64,000 nucleotides of DNA from Methylobacterium trifolii (GCF_022179685.1 NZ_BPRB01000035.1:1-64000), one strand, 5' to 3'. Numbered from the stretch's first letter, positions 20,101-28,305 are shown. Numbers and translations: made by a program. Notes: generated from the sequence alone by a model not told the origin.

Positions 20101-20349
20101 GTCGGCCTCGCCCAGGGGAATCATCCGCGGCAGCAGCGCCGCCGCGCCGAGGCGCCGTCCGAGGATCGCCGCCAGCGCGCGGGTCGCCCGGCGCGTGGGC
20201 AGGAACACCGTCACGCCGGCCAGCGCCAGGGGATCGGCCCCGACCGGGCCCACGAGGCGCCCGTCGATCAGGGCCTCGGCCAGGGTCGGCAGGAAGGGCG
20301 CGCCGCGGGAGATGGTGAAGACGTGGGAGTCGGGCATGCGAGGTTCCAT
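17176..20349 (-). CDS. addB: Double-strand break repair protein AddB
   Basis: AddB is 1057 residues here, the partner of AddA. Alphaproteobacterial AddB is a helicase-like scaffold with its own nuclease domain. An N-terminal P-loop-like stretch (VFLPTRRATRALAAIL) and a C-terminal RecB-family nuclease core (DRIELRPDGSACIVDFKTGQ) are visible. The cysteines that hold a 4Fe-4S cluster in Bacillus AddB are not seen: the C-terminal tail after the nuclease motif contains no cysteine at all. The start is uncertain: ATG 20349 is used, and ATG 20337 (MPDSHVF) is equally plausible. The order murU-addB-addA is the normal alphaproteobacterial one. Confidence 0.94.
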   Translation of the reverse strand: MEPRMPDSHVFTISRGAPFLPTLAEALIDGRLVGPVGADPLALAGVTVFLPTRRATRALAAILGRRLGAAALLPRMIPLGEADEAELDLAAEPLLENGPDSLNPPIPPLERRLILARLVQAWADTVDRRLLPIDDDVPFLVPSSPADAIGLAGDLERLMDALTVEGLPWSEIGAAVEAEYSRYFGLTLDFLRIAAEAWPAILAERSLSDPVFRARSLVLAEAARLARERPDDPVVIAGSTGSVPATAKLIAAVAGLRRGAVVLPGLDLDLDATGWDAIETGEGPTRAIAHGHPQAVLHRLLGPDCMNLPRGAVTDLGRSRPEEAARARLLSEALRPAETTDAWARLDAQERDATAALGLAGLAVVEAADEREEALVAAIALRETLETSGASAALVTPDRGLAIRVAAELARWGIVAEDSAGLPLARSPAGRLARLAAELAADLLIRAGDRHGDAIPARIIALLAHPLVRIGLPRGEVVRGAAALEIGALRGPAPKAGFAGIRAALRDQRQGEGQRRPRAKQRLTDLDWDLAERVVDGLEAAFVDFPAPDEAKTGDLVTLAGRHRAACEWLLEGPPDDREPAPEASLACLDALFDDFAMARPDRLDGRFADYPAFFTALARERVVACAGTAPHPRLRILGLLEARLLGADRVVLGGLDEGVWPMKTVTDAFLNRPMRERVGLDPPERRVGQMAHDFVQALGCRDAVITRALKREGAPTVPSRLLQRLRAFSGETRWGEALAAGRRFTGYAAALDAAPAQPRLTQPKPRPDPALFPRRLSVTEIETLVRDPYVIFARHVLGLDPLEPVAAAPGASDRGSIVHDVFGRFALKYPADLPDPGLAREVLAQVAVDHFTDIKDTYPELYAEWWPRYERTAGAYLPWEAARRPDLARIHPEISGRWAIPMGREVFTLRARADRIELRPDGSACIVDFKTGQPPGNREVFAGFSPQLTLEAAMLMAGAFEGLPAVKATPDLLYVHASGGRKPFVPAPFKPPRGEARTVDAIVAEHAGRLRGLVARFMAGEAAYTSRPYPKFAKSYGDYDHLARVLEWSLGGEGEG

Positions 20350-20464
20350 CACCGCTTCGCCGAACCGGGCCGACGCACGACGGCGCGCCCGATCCGGCGA
20401 CCGCCTGCAACGACGACTCTACGCGTTCATTGTTCGTTCTTCAAACGCCCCAAGCCTTGGCGCC

Positions 20465-21217
20465 TCACCCCTCCCGCGCGCTCAGCCGCACCCGCTCCTC
20501 CGCCGCCCGGATCGCCTCCGGCGTGCCGACGTGCAGCCACTGGCCGTCGAGGCGCACGCCGAACAGGCGCGCGTTCGCAATGGCCCGGTCGAACAGCAGG
20601 TTGAGGGAGAAGGCGCCCTCCGGCGTGTCGGCGAACAGTTCCGGCTTCAGGATCGCGACGCCCGCGTAGATGAAGGGGGCGATCTCGCGCTCGCCGCGCC
20701 GTTCCAGGCGCCCGTCCGGGTCCATCACGAAGTCGCCCGCGCCCTCGTAGCCGAGGCTGGTGGCGGTGGGGGCGACCAGCAGCAGGACGTCCATGGCGTC
20801 GGCGTCCCAGCCCGCGATCATGCGCGCGAGGTTGGGGTTCGGGCCCTCGAGCCAGAAGGAATCCGAGTTCAGCACCACGAACGGCCCGTCGCCGACAAGC
20901 TCGAGCGCCTTCCGGATGCCGCCGCCGGTCTCCAGCAGCGCCGCGCGCTCGTCGGAGACGACGATGCGCGGGGCCGTCTCGCGGCGGGCGAGGTGCCCCT
21001 CGATCAGGTCGGCGAGATAGTGGACGTTGACCACGGCCGTCTCGATGCCGGCCTCCGCCGCGCGGTCGAGGGCGTGGTCGAGAAGGGCCTTGCCGGCCAC
21101 CTCCACCAGGGGTTTCGGCACCGTCGCGGTCACGGGCCGCATGCGCTTGCCCAGGCCCGCCGCGAGGACGAAGGCGCGGGTGACGGCGGGAATCGCGGCG
21201 TCTCGGGTCTCGCTCAT
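20465..21217 (-). CDS. murU: Nucleotidyltransferase, N-acetylmuramate-1-phosphate uridylyltransferase type (MurU)
   Basis: This 250-residue sugar-1-phosphate nucleotidyltransferase has the nucleotide loop FVLAAGLGKRMRPVT, the acceptor lysine in VPKPLVEVAG and a metal site in FVVLNSDSFW. Placement next to an AmgK-like sugar kinase points to the MurU role: making UDP-MurNAc from recycled MurNAc-1-phosphate in the anomeric peptidoglycan recycling route described in Pseudomonas and Caulobacter. Older annotations call it mannose-1-phosphate guanylyltransferase. The gap to the upstream fusion gene is 30 bases, so they are likely one operon. Confidence 0.88.
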   Translation of the reverse strand: MSETRDAAIPAVTRAFVLAAGLGKRMRPVTATVPKPLVEVAGKALLDHALDRAAEAGIETAVVNVHYLADLIEGHLARRETAPRIVVSDERAALLETGGGIRKALELVGDGPFVVLNSDSFWLEGPNPNLARMIAGWDADAMDVLLLVAPTATSLGYEGAGDFVMDPDGRLERRGEREIAPFIYAGVAILKPELFADTPEGAFSLNLLFDRAIANARLFGVRLDGQWLHVGTPEAIRAAEERVRLSAREG

Positions 21218-21247
21218 GCGGTCGGCTCGACTGTGGGGAGGCGGCGG

Positions 21248-22873
21248 TCAGGCCACGTCGATGGTGGGCTTCACCAGGTCCGGCAGGTGCTCCGCGTGCC
21301 AGGCACGCAGGTCGGAGAGCGCCGGATGGGCGAGGTTGCGGGCGAGGTAGCCCTCGATCCGCGGCAGGTGGGCGAGGTAGCCGGGCTTGCCGTCGCGCCG
21401 GTCGAGACGGGCGAAGATCCCCAGGATCTTGGTGGCGCGCTGCGCGGCCAGCAGCGCGTAGGCGGTGGCGAAGGCGCCCACGTCGAAGCCGGGGTCGCGG
21501 GCCCGGCGCTCGCGGGCGTAGAGGCCGAGCAGGCGCAGCTCGAACTCGGCGCTGGCGTCGACGCGGGCATCCTGGAGCAGCGAGGCCACGTCGTAGGCCG
21601 GGTGGCCGAGGACCGCGTCCTGGAAGTCGATCAGGCCGACGCGCTCCAGCCCCGTGCGCTCGGGCAGCCAGATCAGGTTCGGCGAGTGGTAGTCGCGCAA
21701 GGTCCAGGTCGGCCGGTCGGGAACCGCCCCTTTCAGTGCCTCGCGCCAGAGCCGGACGAAGTCGGCGCGGGCGGCCTGCGACAGGGTCACGTTCCGGATC
21801 GCCGGAGCGTACCAGTCCGGCAGCAGCTCGGCCTCGAACAGCAGGGCCTCCACGTCGTAGGTGGGCAGGACGTGGTCGATGCCCTCGGCCACCGGCAGCA
21901 CGCCCGGCAGTTCCGTGGCGTGCAGCTTGGCCAGCAGCCGCGTCGCCTCCGAATAGCGCTCCGGCCGCGGGCCGCTCGCATCCGCCACCGGCTCGCTGCC
22001 GAGGTCCTCCAGGATCAGCAGGCCCTCGGCGAGGTCCTCGCCGTAGATGCGCGGCGCGGAGAAGCCCAGCGCCCGCAGGCCCCGGTCCAGGGCCACGAAG
22101 GCGTGGACGCTCTCGGCGAGCTTGACGATGGCGCTGTAGGGCTTGCCGTCCCGCACCGGCGGCCCGTCCGGGCGCGGCGGCGAGATCATCAGCACGGCGC
22201 TGGTGCCGTCGGCATTGGTCAGGCGCTCGTAGGCGCGCGACGAGGCGTCCCCCTGCATCAGCCGGCGCTCGGCCATGTCCCAGTTGGCGCGGGCGAGCAG
22301 CCCCCGTACGGCGCGGGCGCGGTCGAGGCGCGCGCGCATGCCGCCGCTGCCGTCGATGCGGGCGAAGCGCGAGCCCTCGCCGAACTCGGGACGCAGGGCG
22401 AGGTCGATGGTGAGCGTCGGGCCGTCCCGGTGCGGCAGCCGGTCGGGCCACTCCACCAGGGCGATGGCGGATTCGGTCATCTCGTCGAAGCCGAGTTCCA
22501 CCAGTTCGTCCGGCCCGCGCAGGCGGTAGAGGTCGGCGTGGACGATGGCGCGCCCGTCATGGGCCGCGTAGGGCTGGATCAGGGTGAAGGTCGGGCTCGG
22601 GACTTCGAGCGCCGGGTCGCGCGCCATCTCGCGGATCAGGGCGCGAGCGAGCGTGGTCTTGCCGCCGCCGAGGCCGCCGGAGAGCGCCACGAGGTCGCCC
22701 GGCATCAGGAACTCGGACAGGAACAGGCCGAGGTCCTCCGTGGCGCCCTCCTCGGGCAGCACGATCTCCCACGGGGCGGGCTCCGAAGGCGCGGGCTCGG
22801 AGGGCGCGGGCGCTCCCGGAGCAGGCTGGTCCTGCGGGCGCATGTCCGGATCGTCCTCGCCCAAAGCCGACAT
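21248..22873 (-). CDS. Fusion protein: TsaE tRNA t6A ATPase plus AmgK-like sugar kinase
   Basis: This is a 541-residue two-domain protein. Residues about 35-185 are TsaE, the ATPase of the threonylcarbamoyl-adenosine tRNA-modification complex: GGLGGGKTTLARALIRE, SPTFTLIQPY and HADLYRLRGPDE. Residues about 205-535 are an aminoglycoside-phosphotransferase fold of the AmgK type: LMQGDASSRAYERL, catalytic LRDYHSPNLIWLPE and metal-binding GLIDFQDAVLGHPAYD. AmgK phosphorylates MurNAc and GlcNAc at C1, feeding MurU next door. The fusion is known in alphaproteobacteria. ATG 22873 has GAGGAG directly abutting it; ATG 22843 (MRPQDQ) has GAGGA about ten bases upstream and may be the true start. Confidence 0.9.
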   Translation of the reverse strand: MSALGEDDPDMRPQDQPAPGAPAPSEPAPSEPAPWEIVLPEEGATEDLGLFLSEFLMPGDLVALSGGLGGGKTTLARALIREMARDPALEVPSPTFTLIQPYAAHDGRAIVHADLYRLRGPDELVELGFDEMTESAIALVEWPDRLPHRDGPTLTIDLALRPEFGEGSRFARIDGSGGMRARLDRARAVRGLLARANWDMAERRLMQGDASSRAYERLTNADGTSAVLMISPPRPDGPPVRDGKPYSAIVKLAESVHAFVALDRGLRALGFSAPRIYGEDLAEGLLILEDLGSEPVADASGPRPERYSEATRLLAKLHATELPGVLPVAEGIDHVLPTYDVEALLFEAELLPDWYAPAIRNVTLSQAARADFVRLWREALKGAVPDRPTWTLRDYHSPNLIWLPERTGLERVGLIDFQDAVLGHPAYDVASLLQDARVDASAEFELRLLGLYARERRARDPGFDVGAFATAYALLAAQRATKILGIFARLDRRDGKPGYLAHLPRIEGYLARNLAHPALSDLRAWHAEHLPDLVKPTIDVA

Positions 22874-23216
22874 CTCCTCGGTCCGCCACGTCCCCGGCCC
22901 GCTGCGCGGTCCTTCGCGGGGACGGCGCGGCTGCGGGCGTTTCTAGCGGAGGATCGTTAACCGAACATCGTGCCAACCCGAAGCCGCCCGTGGCATGACC
23001 GCCCGCATGCCATCAAAAAGTCCGGCGCGCGCGATCGAATCGAGGACATGGATGCCTCGCGCCCTTGACCGTCCATTGCGCCGGTGTCATCTCGTCTCCT
23101 GTCGCTAACGCGTTGAAAATCAACTAGTTTTCAAGAGTTCTAATCTAGCGCGAACCTAAGACGACCCGCTTCAGCCGCGGGGCATTCCACACGAGAAGGC
23201 GGGTTTTACGGATCGC
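22874..23216. other. Intergenic region between the tsaE-amgK fusion and bfd
   Basis: This 343-base divergent region holds no gene I can support. It contains a small inverted repeat (TGGCATG at 22991 with its complement ending at 23012). From about 23100 to 23155 it contains an AT-rich stretch with the candidate Irr operator and presumably the bfd-bfr promoter. Confidence 0.6.
23128..23144 (+). promoter_or_regulatory. Candidate Irr (iron control element) box before bfd-bfr
   Basis: TTTTCAA-GAG-TTCTAAT is a near-palindrome that matches the alphaproteobacterial Irr consensus as I remember it (TTTAGAA-N3-TTCTAAA) at 11 of 14 half-site positions. It lies 73 bases before the bfd start. Irr is known to repress iron-storage genes under iron limitation in Rhizobiales. 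A second inverted repeat, TTGAAAA at 23113 with TTTTCAA at 23128, overlaps it. Confidence 0.5.
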
Positions 23217-23498
23217 ATGATCGTCTGTTCCTGCAACGTCCTGTCCGACGGCGCCGTGCGCGACTGCCTCAACGGCGGCCCGGCCTGTCCGCGCACGCCC
23301 GCCCAGGTCTATGCCTGCCTCGGCTGCAGCCCGAAATGCGGGCGCTGCGCCCGCACCATCCGCGCGATCATGCGCAACGCCCTCGAAGGTGCGGCCCTGG
23401 ACGCCGCGCATGGGGGCAGCCATGCCTGCAATACGGGTTGCGCGAGCGGATGTAGTTTGGGAAAGGTCCAAACTGCGGGTGAGGGGATCGCCGCCTGA
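23217..23498 (+). CDS. bfd: Bacterioferritin-associated ferredoxin with cysteine-rich tail
   Basis: This is a 93-residue BFD-like [2Fe-2S] protein. Cysteines C4, C6, C41 and C44 match the cluster ligands of E. coli Bfd (CxC near the start, CGxC in the middle). Bfd passes electrons to the heme of bacterioferritin so that stored ferric iron can be released. Two features differ from E. coli Bfd: extra cysteines C34 and C37 just before the second pair, and a C-terminal extension carrying C71, C75 and C79 in CX3CX3C spacing. bfr starts 60 bases downstream with a good ribosome site. The pair probably responds to iron. Confidence 0.9.
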   Translation: MIVCSCNVLSDGAVRDCLNGGPACPRTPAQVYACLGCSPKCGRCARTIRAIMRNALEGAALDAAHGGSHACNTGCASGCSLGKVQTAGEGIAA

Positions 23499-23558
23499 CG
23501 GCTTGAGCCCGGCCCATCCCCTCCCGAACCAGACGGGACAGAAGGGGAGTCCGATCGG

Positions 23559-24056
23559 ATGAAGGGCGACACCAAGGTCATCGAGTACCTCAACCGGGGC
23601 CTGCGCAGCGAACTGACGGCCGTGAGCCAGTACTGGCTGCATTTCCGCATGCTGAACGACTGGGGCTACATCGAGCTCGCGAAGTTCTGGCGCAAGGAAT
23701 CGATCGAGGAGATGAACCACGCGGACCGCTTCGTGGACCGCATCCTGTTCCTCGACGGCTTCCCGAACCTCCAGGAACTCGATCCGCTGCGGATCGGCCA
23801 GAACGTCCAGGAGATCATCACGTGCGACCTCGCGGCCGAGAACGAGGCCCGCGCCCTCTACCTGGAAGCCGCCAAGTACTGCGATTCGATCAACGACCGG
23901 GTCACGAAGAAGCTGTTCGAGGCCCTGGCCGAGGACGAGGAGGGCCATATCGACTTCCTCGAGACGCAGCTCGAACTGATCGGCCAGATCGGCCTGCCGC
24001 TCTACGCCCAGCGCCACATCGGCGGCCTGGAGCCGATCGCGCCGGAAGCCGTCTAG
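23559..24056 (+). CDS. bfr: Bacterioferritin
   Basis: This 165-residue heme-containing ferritin forms a 24-subunit iron-storage shell. The ferroxidase ligands are conserved: E18, E51 and H54 ([10 protein letters not shown]), plus E127 and H130 in the EDEEGHIDF helix. Met52, which binds the inter-subunit heme, is present. Numbering coincides with E. coli Bfr. It is preceded by GAAGGGGAG and co-oriented with bfd, its electron donor. Confidence 0.97.
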   Translation: MKGDTKVIEYLNRGLRSELTAVSQYWLHFRMLNDWGYIELAKFWRKESIEEMNHADRFVDRILFLDGFPNLQELDPLRIGQNVQEIITCDLAAENEARALYLEAAKYCDSINDRVTKKLFEALAEDEEGHIDFLETQLELIGQIGLPLYAQRHIGGLEPIAPEAV

Positions 24057-24124
24057 GTTCTCGACGCCTCCGGCCGGGCAGGTCGCGGACGTGCCGCGAC
24101 CCGAGTGCGGCCTCTCCTCCCCCA

Positions 24125-24186
24125 CGGATCTCGGGCTTGGCCGAGATCCGCACTCTCGCTGGCTCAAGTCGGGCAAGCCCGACTTG
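24125..24186. repeat. Two tandem hairpins downstream of bfr
   Basis: CGGATCTCGG at 24125 pairs with its complement at 24141-24150. CAAGTCGGGC at 24165 pairs with its complement at 24177-24186, with only two bases between arms. Neither has a T-run. They may mark the mRNA end of bfd-bfr or be small dispersed palindromes. The rest of 24057-24282 shows no gene. Confidence 0.5.
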
Positions 24187-24282
24187 GGATGGGGCGGGGA
24201 ACCGCGTTCCGGAATAGTGACTCATCCGGGCGCGGGCGCTGCGTGAACCTGCCAGCCCCCTAACAGAGGCAGATCCGAGACA

Positions 24283-25080
24283 ATGCGGCTCGTCGTTGTG
24301 GGCGCCGACGGGCGCATGGGGCGGATGCTGGTGCGCGCGGTGGCGCAGGCCGAGGGCTGCACCCTGTCGGGGGCGATCGAGCGCGAGGGCTCGGCCGCGC
24401 TCGGCCAGGATGCCGGGGTGCTGGCCGGCCTGCCGCCCCTGGGCGTGCCGGTCACGGACGACCCGCTGACGGCGTTCGCCGCGACCGACGGGGTGCTCGA
24501 CTTCACAGGTCCTGCCGCCACCGTCCACTTCGCCGAACTCGCGGCCCAGGCCCGCATCGTCCACGTGGTAGGCACCACGGGCCTGTCGGAGGCCGACCTC
24601 GCCAAGCTCCGGGCCGCCGCCTACCACGCCCGCATCGTGCGCTCTGGCAACATGTCGCTGGGCGTCAACCTCGTGGCCGACCTGGTGCGGCGGGTCGCGG
24701 CGGCTTTGGGACCGGACTTCGACATCGAGATCGCCGAGATGCACCACCGGATGAAGGTCGATGCGCCCTCCGGCACGGCGCTGCTGCTGGGCGAGGCCGC
24801 CGCCGAGGGCCGCGGCGTGGACCTGGCGGAGGTGCGCGTCTCGACCCGCGACGGCCATACCGGGGCCCGCAGGCCCGGCGACATCGGCTTCGCGACGCTG
24901 CGCGGCGGCAGCGTGGTCGGCGACCACAGCGTGATCTTCGCAGGCGCCGGCGAGCGCATCACCATCAGCCACCACGCCGAGGATCGCGGCCTGTTCGCGG
25001 CCGGCGCCGTCAGGGCGGCCCTGTGGGCACATCCCAAGCCCCCCGGCCTCTATTCCATGACGGACGTGCTCGGCCTGTAG
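24283..25080 (+). CDS. dapB: 4-hydroxy-tetrahydrodipicolinate reductase
   Basis: DapB is 265 residues here. It reduces hydroxy-tetrahydrodipicolinate with NAD(P)H in the lysine/diaminopimelate pathway. The dinucleotide loop is [13 protein letters not shown]. The catalytic stretch [15 protein letters not shown] carries the acid-base histidine and the lysine, and FTGPAAT is also conserved. The C-terminal segment [11 protein letters not shown] is typical. It is likely co-transcribed with gpmA, which follows 94 bases later. Confidence 0.96.
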   Translation: MRLVVVGADGRMGRMLVRAVAQAEGCTLSGAIEREGSAALGQDAGVLAGLPPLGVPVTDDPLTAFAATDGVLDFTGPAATVHFAELAAQARIVHVVGTTGLSEADLAKLRAAAYHARIVRSGNMSLGVNLVADLVRRVAAALGPDFDIEIAEMHHRMKVDAPSGTALLLGEAAAEGRGVDLAEVRVSTRDGHTGARRPGDIGFATLRGGSVVGDHSVIFAGAGERITISHHAEDRGLFAAGAVRAALWAHPKPPGLYSMTDVLGL

Positions 25081-25174
25081 TGCCCGAGCTTGGGCGTTGG
25101 CACCGCCTCTGCTACGAGCCGGCCGCATGTAGTCGGCGCCGATCCGCCGGCCCGACCCCAAGGAATCTTTCGCG

Positions 25175-25810
25175 ATGGAGCGCCTGCTCGTCCTCGCTCG
25201 CCACGGCCAGAGCGACTGGAACCTCAAGAACCTGTTCACGGGCTGGCGCGACCCGGACCTGACCGACCTCGGCATCGAGGAGGCCCGGAAGGCCGGGCGC
25301 TGGCTCAAGGGCGAAGGCTACGGCTTCGACGTGGCCTTCACCTCCAAGCTCAAGCGGGCCCAGCGCACCAGCAGCCTGCTGCTGCAGGAGATGGACCTCA
25401 CCGAGATCGAGACGATCCGCTCCGAGGCCCTGAACGAGCGCGATTACGGCGACCTCTCCGGCCTCAACAAGGAGGACGCCCGCCAACGCTGGGGCGCCGA
25501 GCAGGTGCACCAGTGGCGCCGTTCCTACGACGTGCCGCCGCCGGGCGGCGAGAGCCTGAAGGACACCGCCGCCCGCGTGCTGCCCTACTACATCGAGACC
25601 ATCCTGCCCCGCGTGATGGCGGGCGACCGGGTGCTGGTGGCCGCCCACGGCAACTCCCTGCGCGCCCTGGTGATGGTGCTCGACCACCTCAACCCCGCGA
25701 CAATCGCCGGGCTGGAGATCGCCACCGGCGTGCCGCTGGTCTATCGGCTGAACGCCGACACCACCGTGGCGATGAAGACGGTGCTGGAGCGGCACATCGA
25801 CGAGACCTGA
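25175..25810 (+). CDS. gpmA: 2,3-bisphosphoglycerate-dependent phosphoglycerate mutase
   Basis: This 211-residue glycolytic mutase interconverts 3- and 2-phosphoglycerate. The phosphohistidine motif is [10 protein letters not shown], with the second histidine in [14 protein letters not shown] and the active-site glutamate in [12 protein letters not shown]. It is slightly shorter than the E. coli enzyme, as usual for the alphaproteobacterial form. The ATG has AAGGA nine bases upstream. Confidence 0.96.
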   Translation: MERLLVLARHGQSDWNLKNLFTGWRDPDLTDLGIEEARKAGRWLKGEGYGFDVAFTSKLKRAQRTSSLLLQEMDLTEIETIRSEALNERDYGDLSGLNKEDARQRWGAEQVHQWRRSYDVPPPGGESLKDTAARVLPYYIETILPRVMAGDRVLVAAHGNSLRALVMVLDHLNPATIAGLEIATGVPLVYRLNADTTVAMKTVLERHIDET

Positions 25811-25823
25811 CCGGGCTCCCGCC

Positions 25824-26492
25824 ATGCCGGTCGAACTCGCGCCCGGGCTGATCCACCATCCCGGCCGGCTCGATGCCGCGGCCCGGCGCCGGCTCGCCGC
25901 GGACGTCGCGGCCGTGCTGGCGGCGGCCCCGCCCGTCACGCCGCGGATGCCGCGCACCGGCAAGCCGTTCTCGGTGCGGATGTCGAATTGCGGCCCCCTC
26001 GGCTGGGTCTCGGACCGGGACGGCTACCGCTACCAGCCCCACCATCCCGAGACGGGCGCGCCCTGGCCGGCCATGCCGGCGGCGGTCCTGGAGGCCTGGG
26101 AAGACCTGTCAGGCCACACCGCCCCGCCGGAGGCCTGCCTCATCAACCTCTACGCCCCGGGCACCCGCATGGGGCTGCACCAGGACCGGGACGAGGCGGA
26201 CCTGTCGGCCCCCGTGCTGTCGCTCTCGCTCGGCGCCCCGGCCCTGTTCCGCTACGGCGGCCTGCGGCGGTCCGACCCCACCCGCTCGATCCGCCTCATG
26301 GCAGGCGACGCCCTGGTGATGGGCGGCCCCTCGCGCCTGATCCACCACGGGGTGGACCGCATCCTGCCGGCGGGCGACCTCCTCGGCGCCGCCGAGGACC
26401 CGCTGCCGGGAATCCTGCCGGCTGGTGGGCGCTGCAACCTCACCCTGCGGCGCGTCACGCAACCCGGCGCGGTCTCCGGCGTTCAAGCTTGA
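25824..26492 (+). CDS. alkB: Alpha-ketoglutarate-dependent DNA repair dioxygenase AlkB
   Basis: This 222-residue Fe(II)/2-oxoglutarate dioxygenase oxidatively removes methyl lesions (1-methyladenine, 3-methylcytosine) from DNA. The iron ligands are in GLHQDRDE (HxD) and LIHHGVDRI (distal His), and the oxoglutarate-binding arginine is in RCNLTLRRV. The substrate-binding segment YRYQPHHPETG is present. It begins 13 bases after gpmA ends, so it is probably co-transcribed with dapB-gpmA. Confidence 0.95.
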   Translation: MPVELAPGLIHHPGRLDAAARRRLAADVAAVLAAAPPVTPRMPRTGKPFSVRMSNCGPLGWVSDRDGYRYQPHHPETGAPWPAMPAAVLEAWEDLSGHTAPPEACLINLYAPGTRMGLHQDRDEADLSAPVLSLSLGAPALFRYGGLRRSDPTRSIRLMAGDALVMGGPSRLIHHGVDRILPAGDLLGAAEDPLPGILPAGGRCNLTLRRVTQPGAVSGVQA

Positions 26493-26545
26493 CGGTGCGA
26501 GCCTGTCCGGCGCGGCGGCCGCGACCGTGGAACGAGGAGGTCTCC

Positions 26546-26776
26546 ATGGCTCTGGTCCCATGCCCTGCCTGCAATCACCCGGTCTCGGAGCAGGCGCGCG
26601 CCTGCCCCTCCTGCGGCCATCCCGGCAGCGGCGAACGCGGGGGCGTGGCGCGCGTCCTCGGCAACGTCGCCGGCACCTACATCTCGGCGACCAGCTTCGC
26701 GAGCCTCGTGCTCGGCGTCGTGATGTTCACCGGCTTCTCAGCCATCATGATCACGCTGATCCTCAGCCACCGCTGA
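26546..26776 (+). CDS. Small zinc-ribbon membrane protein of unknown function
   Basis: This is a 76-residue protein preceded by a strong GAGGAGG site. C6, C9, C20 and C23 form a CxxC-CxxC zinc ribbon (CPACNHPVSEQARACPSC), followed by a short linker and one hydrophobic helix (about residues 45-73). This zinc-ribbon plus single helix layout is common among uncharacterised bacterial proteins. It is the last gene of the dapB-gpmA-alkB run. A 7-bp hairpin (26761-26778) overlaps its stop codon and could be an mRNA-end signal. Confidence 0.75.
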   Translation: MALVPCPACNHPVSEQARACPSCGHPGSGERGGVARVLGNVAGTYISATSFASLVLGVVMFTGFSAIMITLILSHR

Positions 26777-27052
26777 GGCGGGGTTCGCGCGCCTTCGACG
26801 GGACGAGCGATGCCCTTCGGCGACGCCGAAGAAGAATCGTCCGTCGGCAGGATTGCCGAGGGTCTTCTCGACGTGTCCTGACAGAGCAGCCGGCGTGTCA
26901 TTACCTTCGAGGAAACGTTCGACAACACTGCGCCGCCACGCTATGGCGACGGAAAATGCATAATCCATTCGGACGAGATCTGCCCGTTCAAGAGGCAGAG
27001 GTGATACCCGCGACAGACTAAGCTGGCGTCAGCACTACGGAGGAGACACGGA

Positions 27053-28279
27053 ATGAAACCCACGACGCGTGCGTTCGTCGGCACCCTGTTCGGTGCGACG
27101 GCGCTGGCAACGGCCCTGGCGATGCCGGCCTTTGCGGCGGACCCGATCAAGATCGGCGTGACCGGCCCCTATACCGGCGGCTCCTCGGCCATGGGCGTCT
27201 CGATGCGCGACGGTGCGCGCCTGGCCGCCGCCGAGATCAACAAGAACGGCGGCGTGCTCGGCCGCCAGATCCAGCTGGTCGAGCGCGACGACGAGGCCAA
27301 GAACGAGGTCGGCGCGCAGGTCGCCCAGGAACTCATCAACAAGGAAAAGGTCGTCGCGACCTTGGGCTTCATCAACACCGGCGTGGCCCTGGCCGCCCAG
27401 CGCTTCTACCAGGAAGCCGAGATCCCGGTGTTCAACAACGTCGCCACCGGCACCGTCATCACCAACCAGTTCAAGACCCCGGACTACGACAGCAACTACG
27501 TCTTCCGGAACTCGGCCTACGACGTGCTCCAGGCCGGCATGATGGTCGACGAGGCCCTGGCCAAGGGCCACAAGAAGATCGCGGTGCTCGCCGACTCGAC
27601 CAATTACGGCCAGCTCGGCCGCGAGGACATCGAGAAGTACCTCGCCACCAAGAGCGTGAAGCCGGTGGCGGTGGAGAAGTTCAACATCAAGGACGTCGAC
27701 ATGACGGCCCAGCTGCTGAAGGCGCAGCAGGCCGGTGCCGAGGTGATCCTGGCCTACGGCATCGGGCCGGAGCTGGCGCAGATCGCCAACGGCATGGCCA
27801 AGCTCGGCTGGAAGGTGCCGATGATCACGTCCTGGCCCGCCTCGATGCAGAGCTTCATCGACATCGCCGGCAGCAACGGCAACGGCGTGATCATGCCGCA
27901 GACCTTCATCGAGGATAAGACGCTGCCCAAGCGCAAGACCTTCCTCGAAGACTACTACAAGACCTACGGCGTCACGAAGATCCCGACCCCGGTGGCGGGC
28001 GCGCAGGGCTACGATTCGGTGTTCCTGATCGCCGCCGCGATCAAGCAGGCCGGCTCGACCGACGGGCCGAAGATCCGCGAAGCCCTGGAGAACCTGAACA
28101 CCAAGGTCGAGGGCGTGGTCACCACCTACGACAAGCCGTTCACGGCCACCGACCACAACGCCATCACCCGCAACATGGTGGTGTTCGGCAAGGTCCAGGA
28201 CGGCAAGATCGTCTACGACAAGGCCGAGGACGCCAAGAACGCCGGCGTCGTCCGCCTCAAGGAGAAGACCTCGAACTGA
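27053..28279 (+). CDS. Branched-chain amino-acid type ABC transporter, periplasmic binding protein
   Basis: This 408-residue protein is the LivK-like (type I periplasmic fold) receptor of the operon that follows. The signal peptide ends at AFA before ADPIKIGVTGPYTGG. Conserved family stretches include SMRDGARLAAAEINKNGGVLG and QVAQELINKEKVVATLGF. The ligand cannot be told from sequence; relatives bind leucine/valine, amides or aromatic compounds. The start has GGAGGAG. Its gene is followed by a very stable hairpin before the permease gene, an arrangement that often lets the binding protein be made in excess. Confidence 0.9.
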   Translation: MKPTTRAFVGTLFGATALATALAMPAFAADPIKIGVTGPYTGGSSAMGVSMRDGARLAAAEINKNGGVLGRQIQLVERDDEAKNEVGAQVAQELINKEKVVATLGFINTGVALAAQRFYQEAEIPVFNNVATGTVITNQFKTPDYDSNYVFRNSAYDVLQAGMMVDEALAKGHKKIAVLADSTNYGQLGREDIEKYLATKSVKPVAVEKFNIKDVDMTAQLLKAQQAGAEVILAYGIGPELAQIANGMAKLGWKVPMITSWPASMQSFIDIAGSNGNGVIMPQTFIEDKTLPKRKTFLEDYYKTYGVTKIPTPVAGAQGYDSVFLIAAAIKQAGSTDGPKIREALENLNTKVEGVVTTYDKPFTATDHNAITRNMVVFGKVQDGKIVYDKAEDAKNAGVVRLKEKTSN

Positions 28280-28305
28280 TCCTTCGGGATCGGTATCGAT
28301 CATGA

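Noticed and set aside
24057-24282. tRNA or small RNA gene downstream of bfr
   Set aside because: The hairpins do not form a cloverleaf and no anticodon or CCA-like end is present.
26738-26968. 76-codon minus-strand frame in the gap before the Liv operon
   Set aside because: No ribosome site, no recognisable domain, and it overlaps the zinc-ribbon gene's 3' end; the gap is better read as promoter region.
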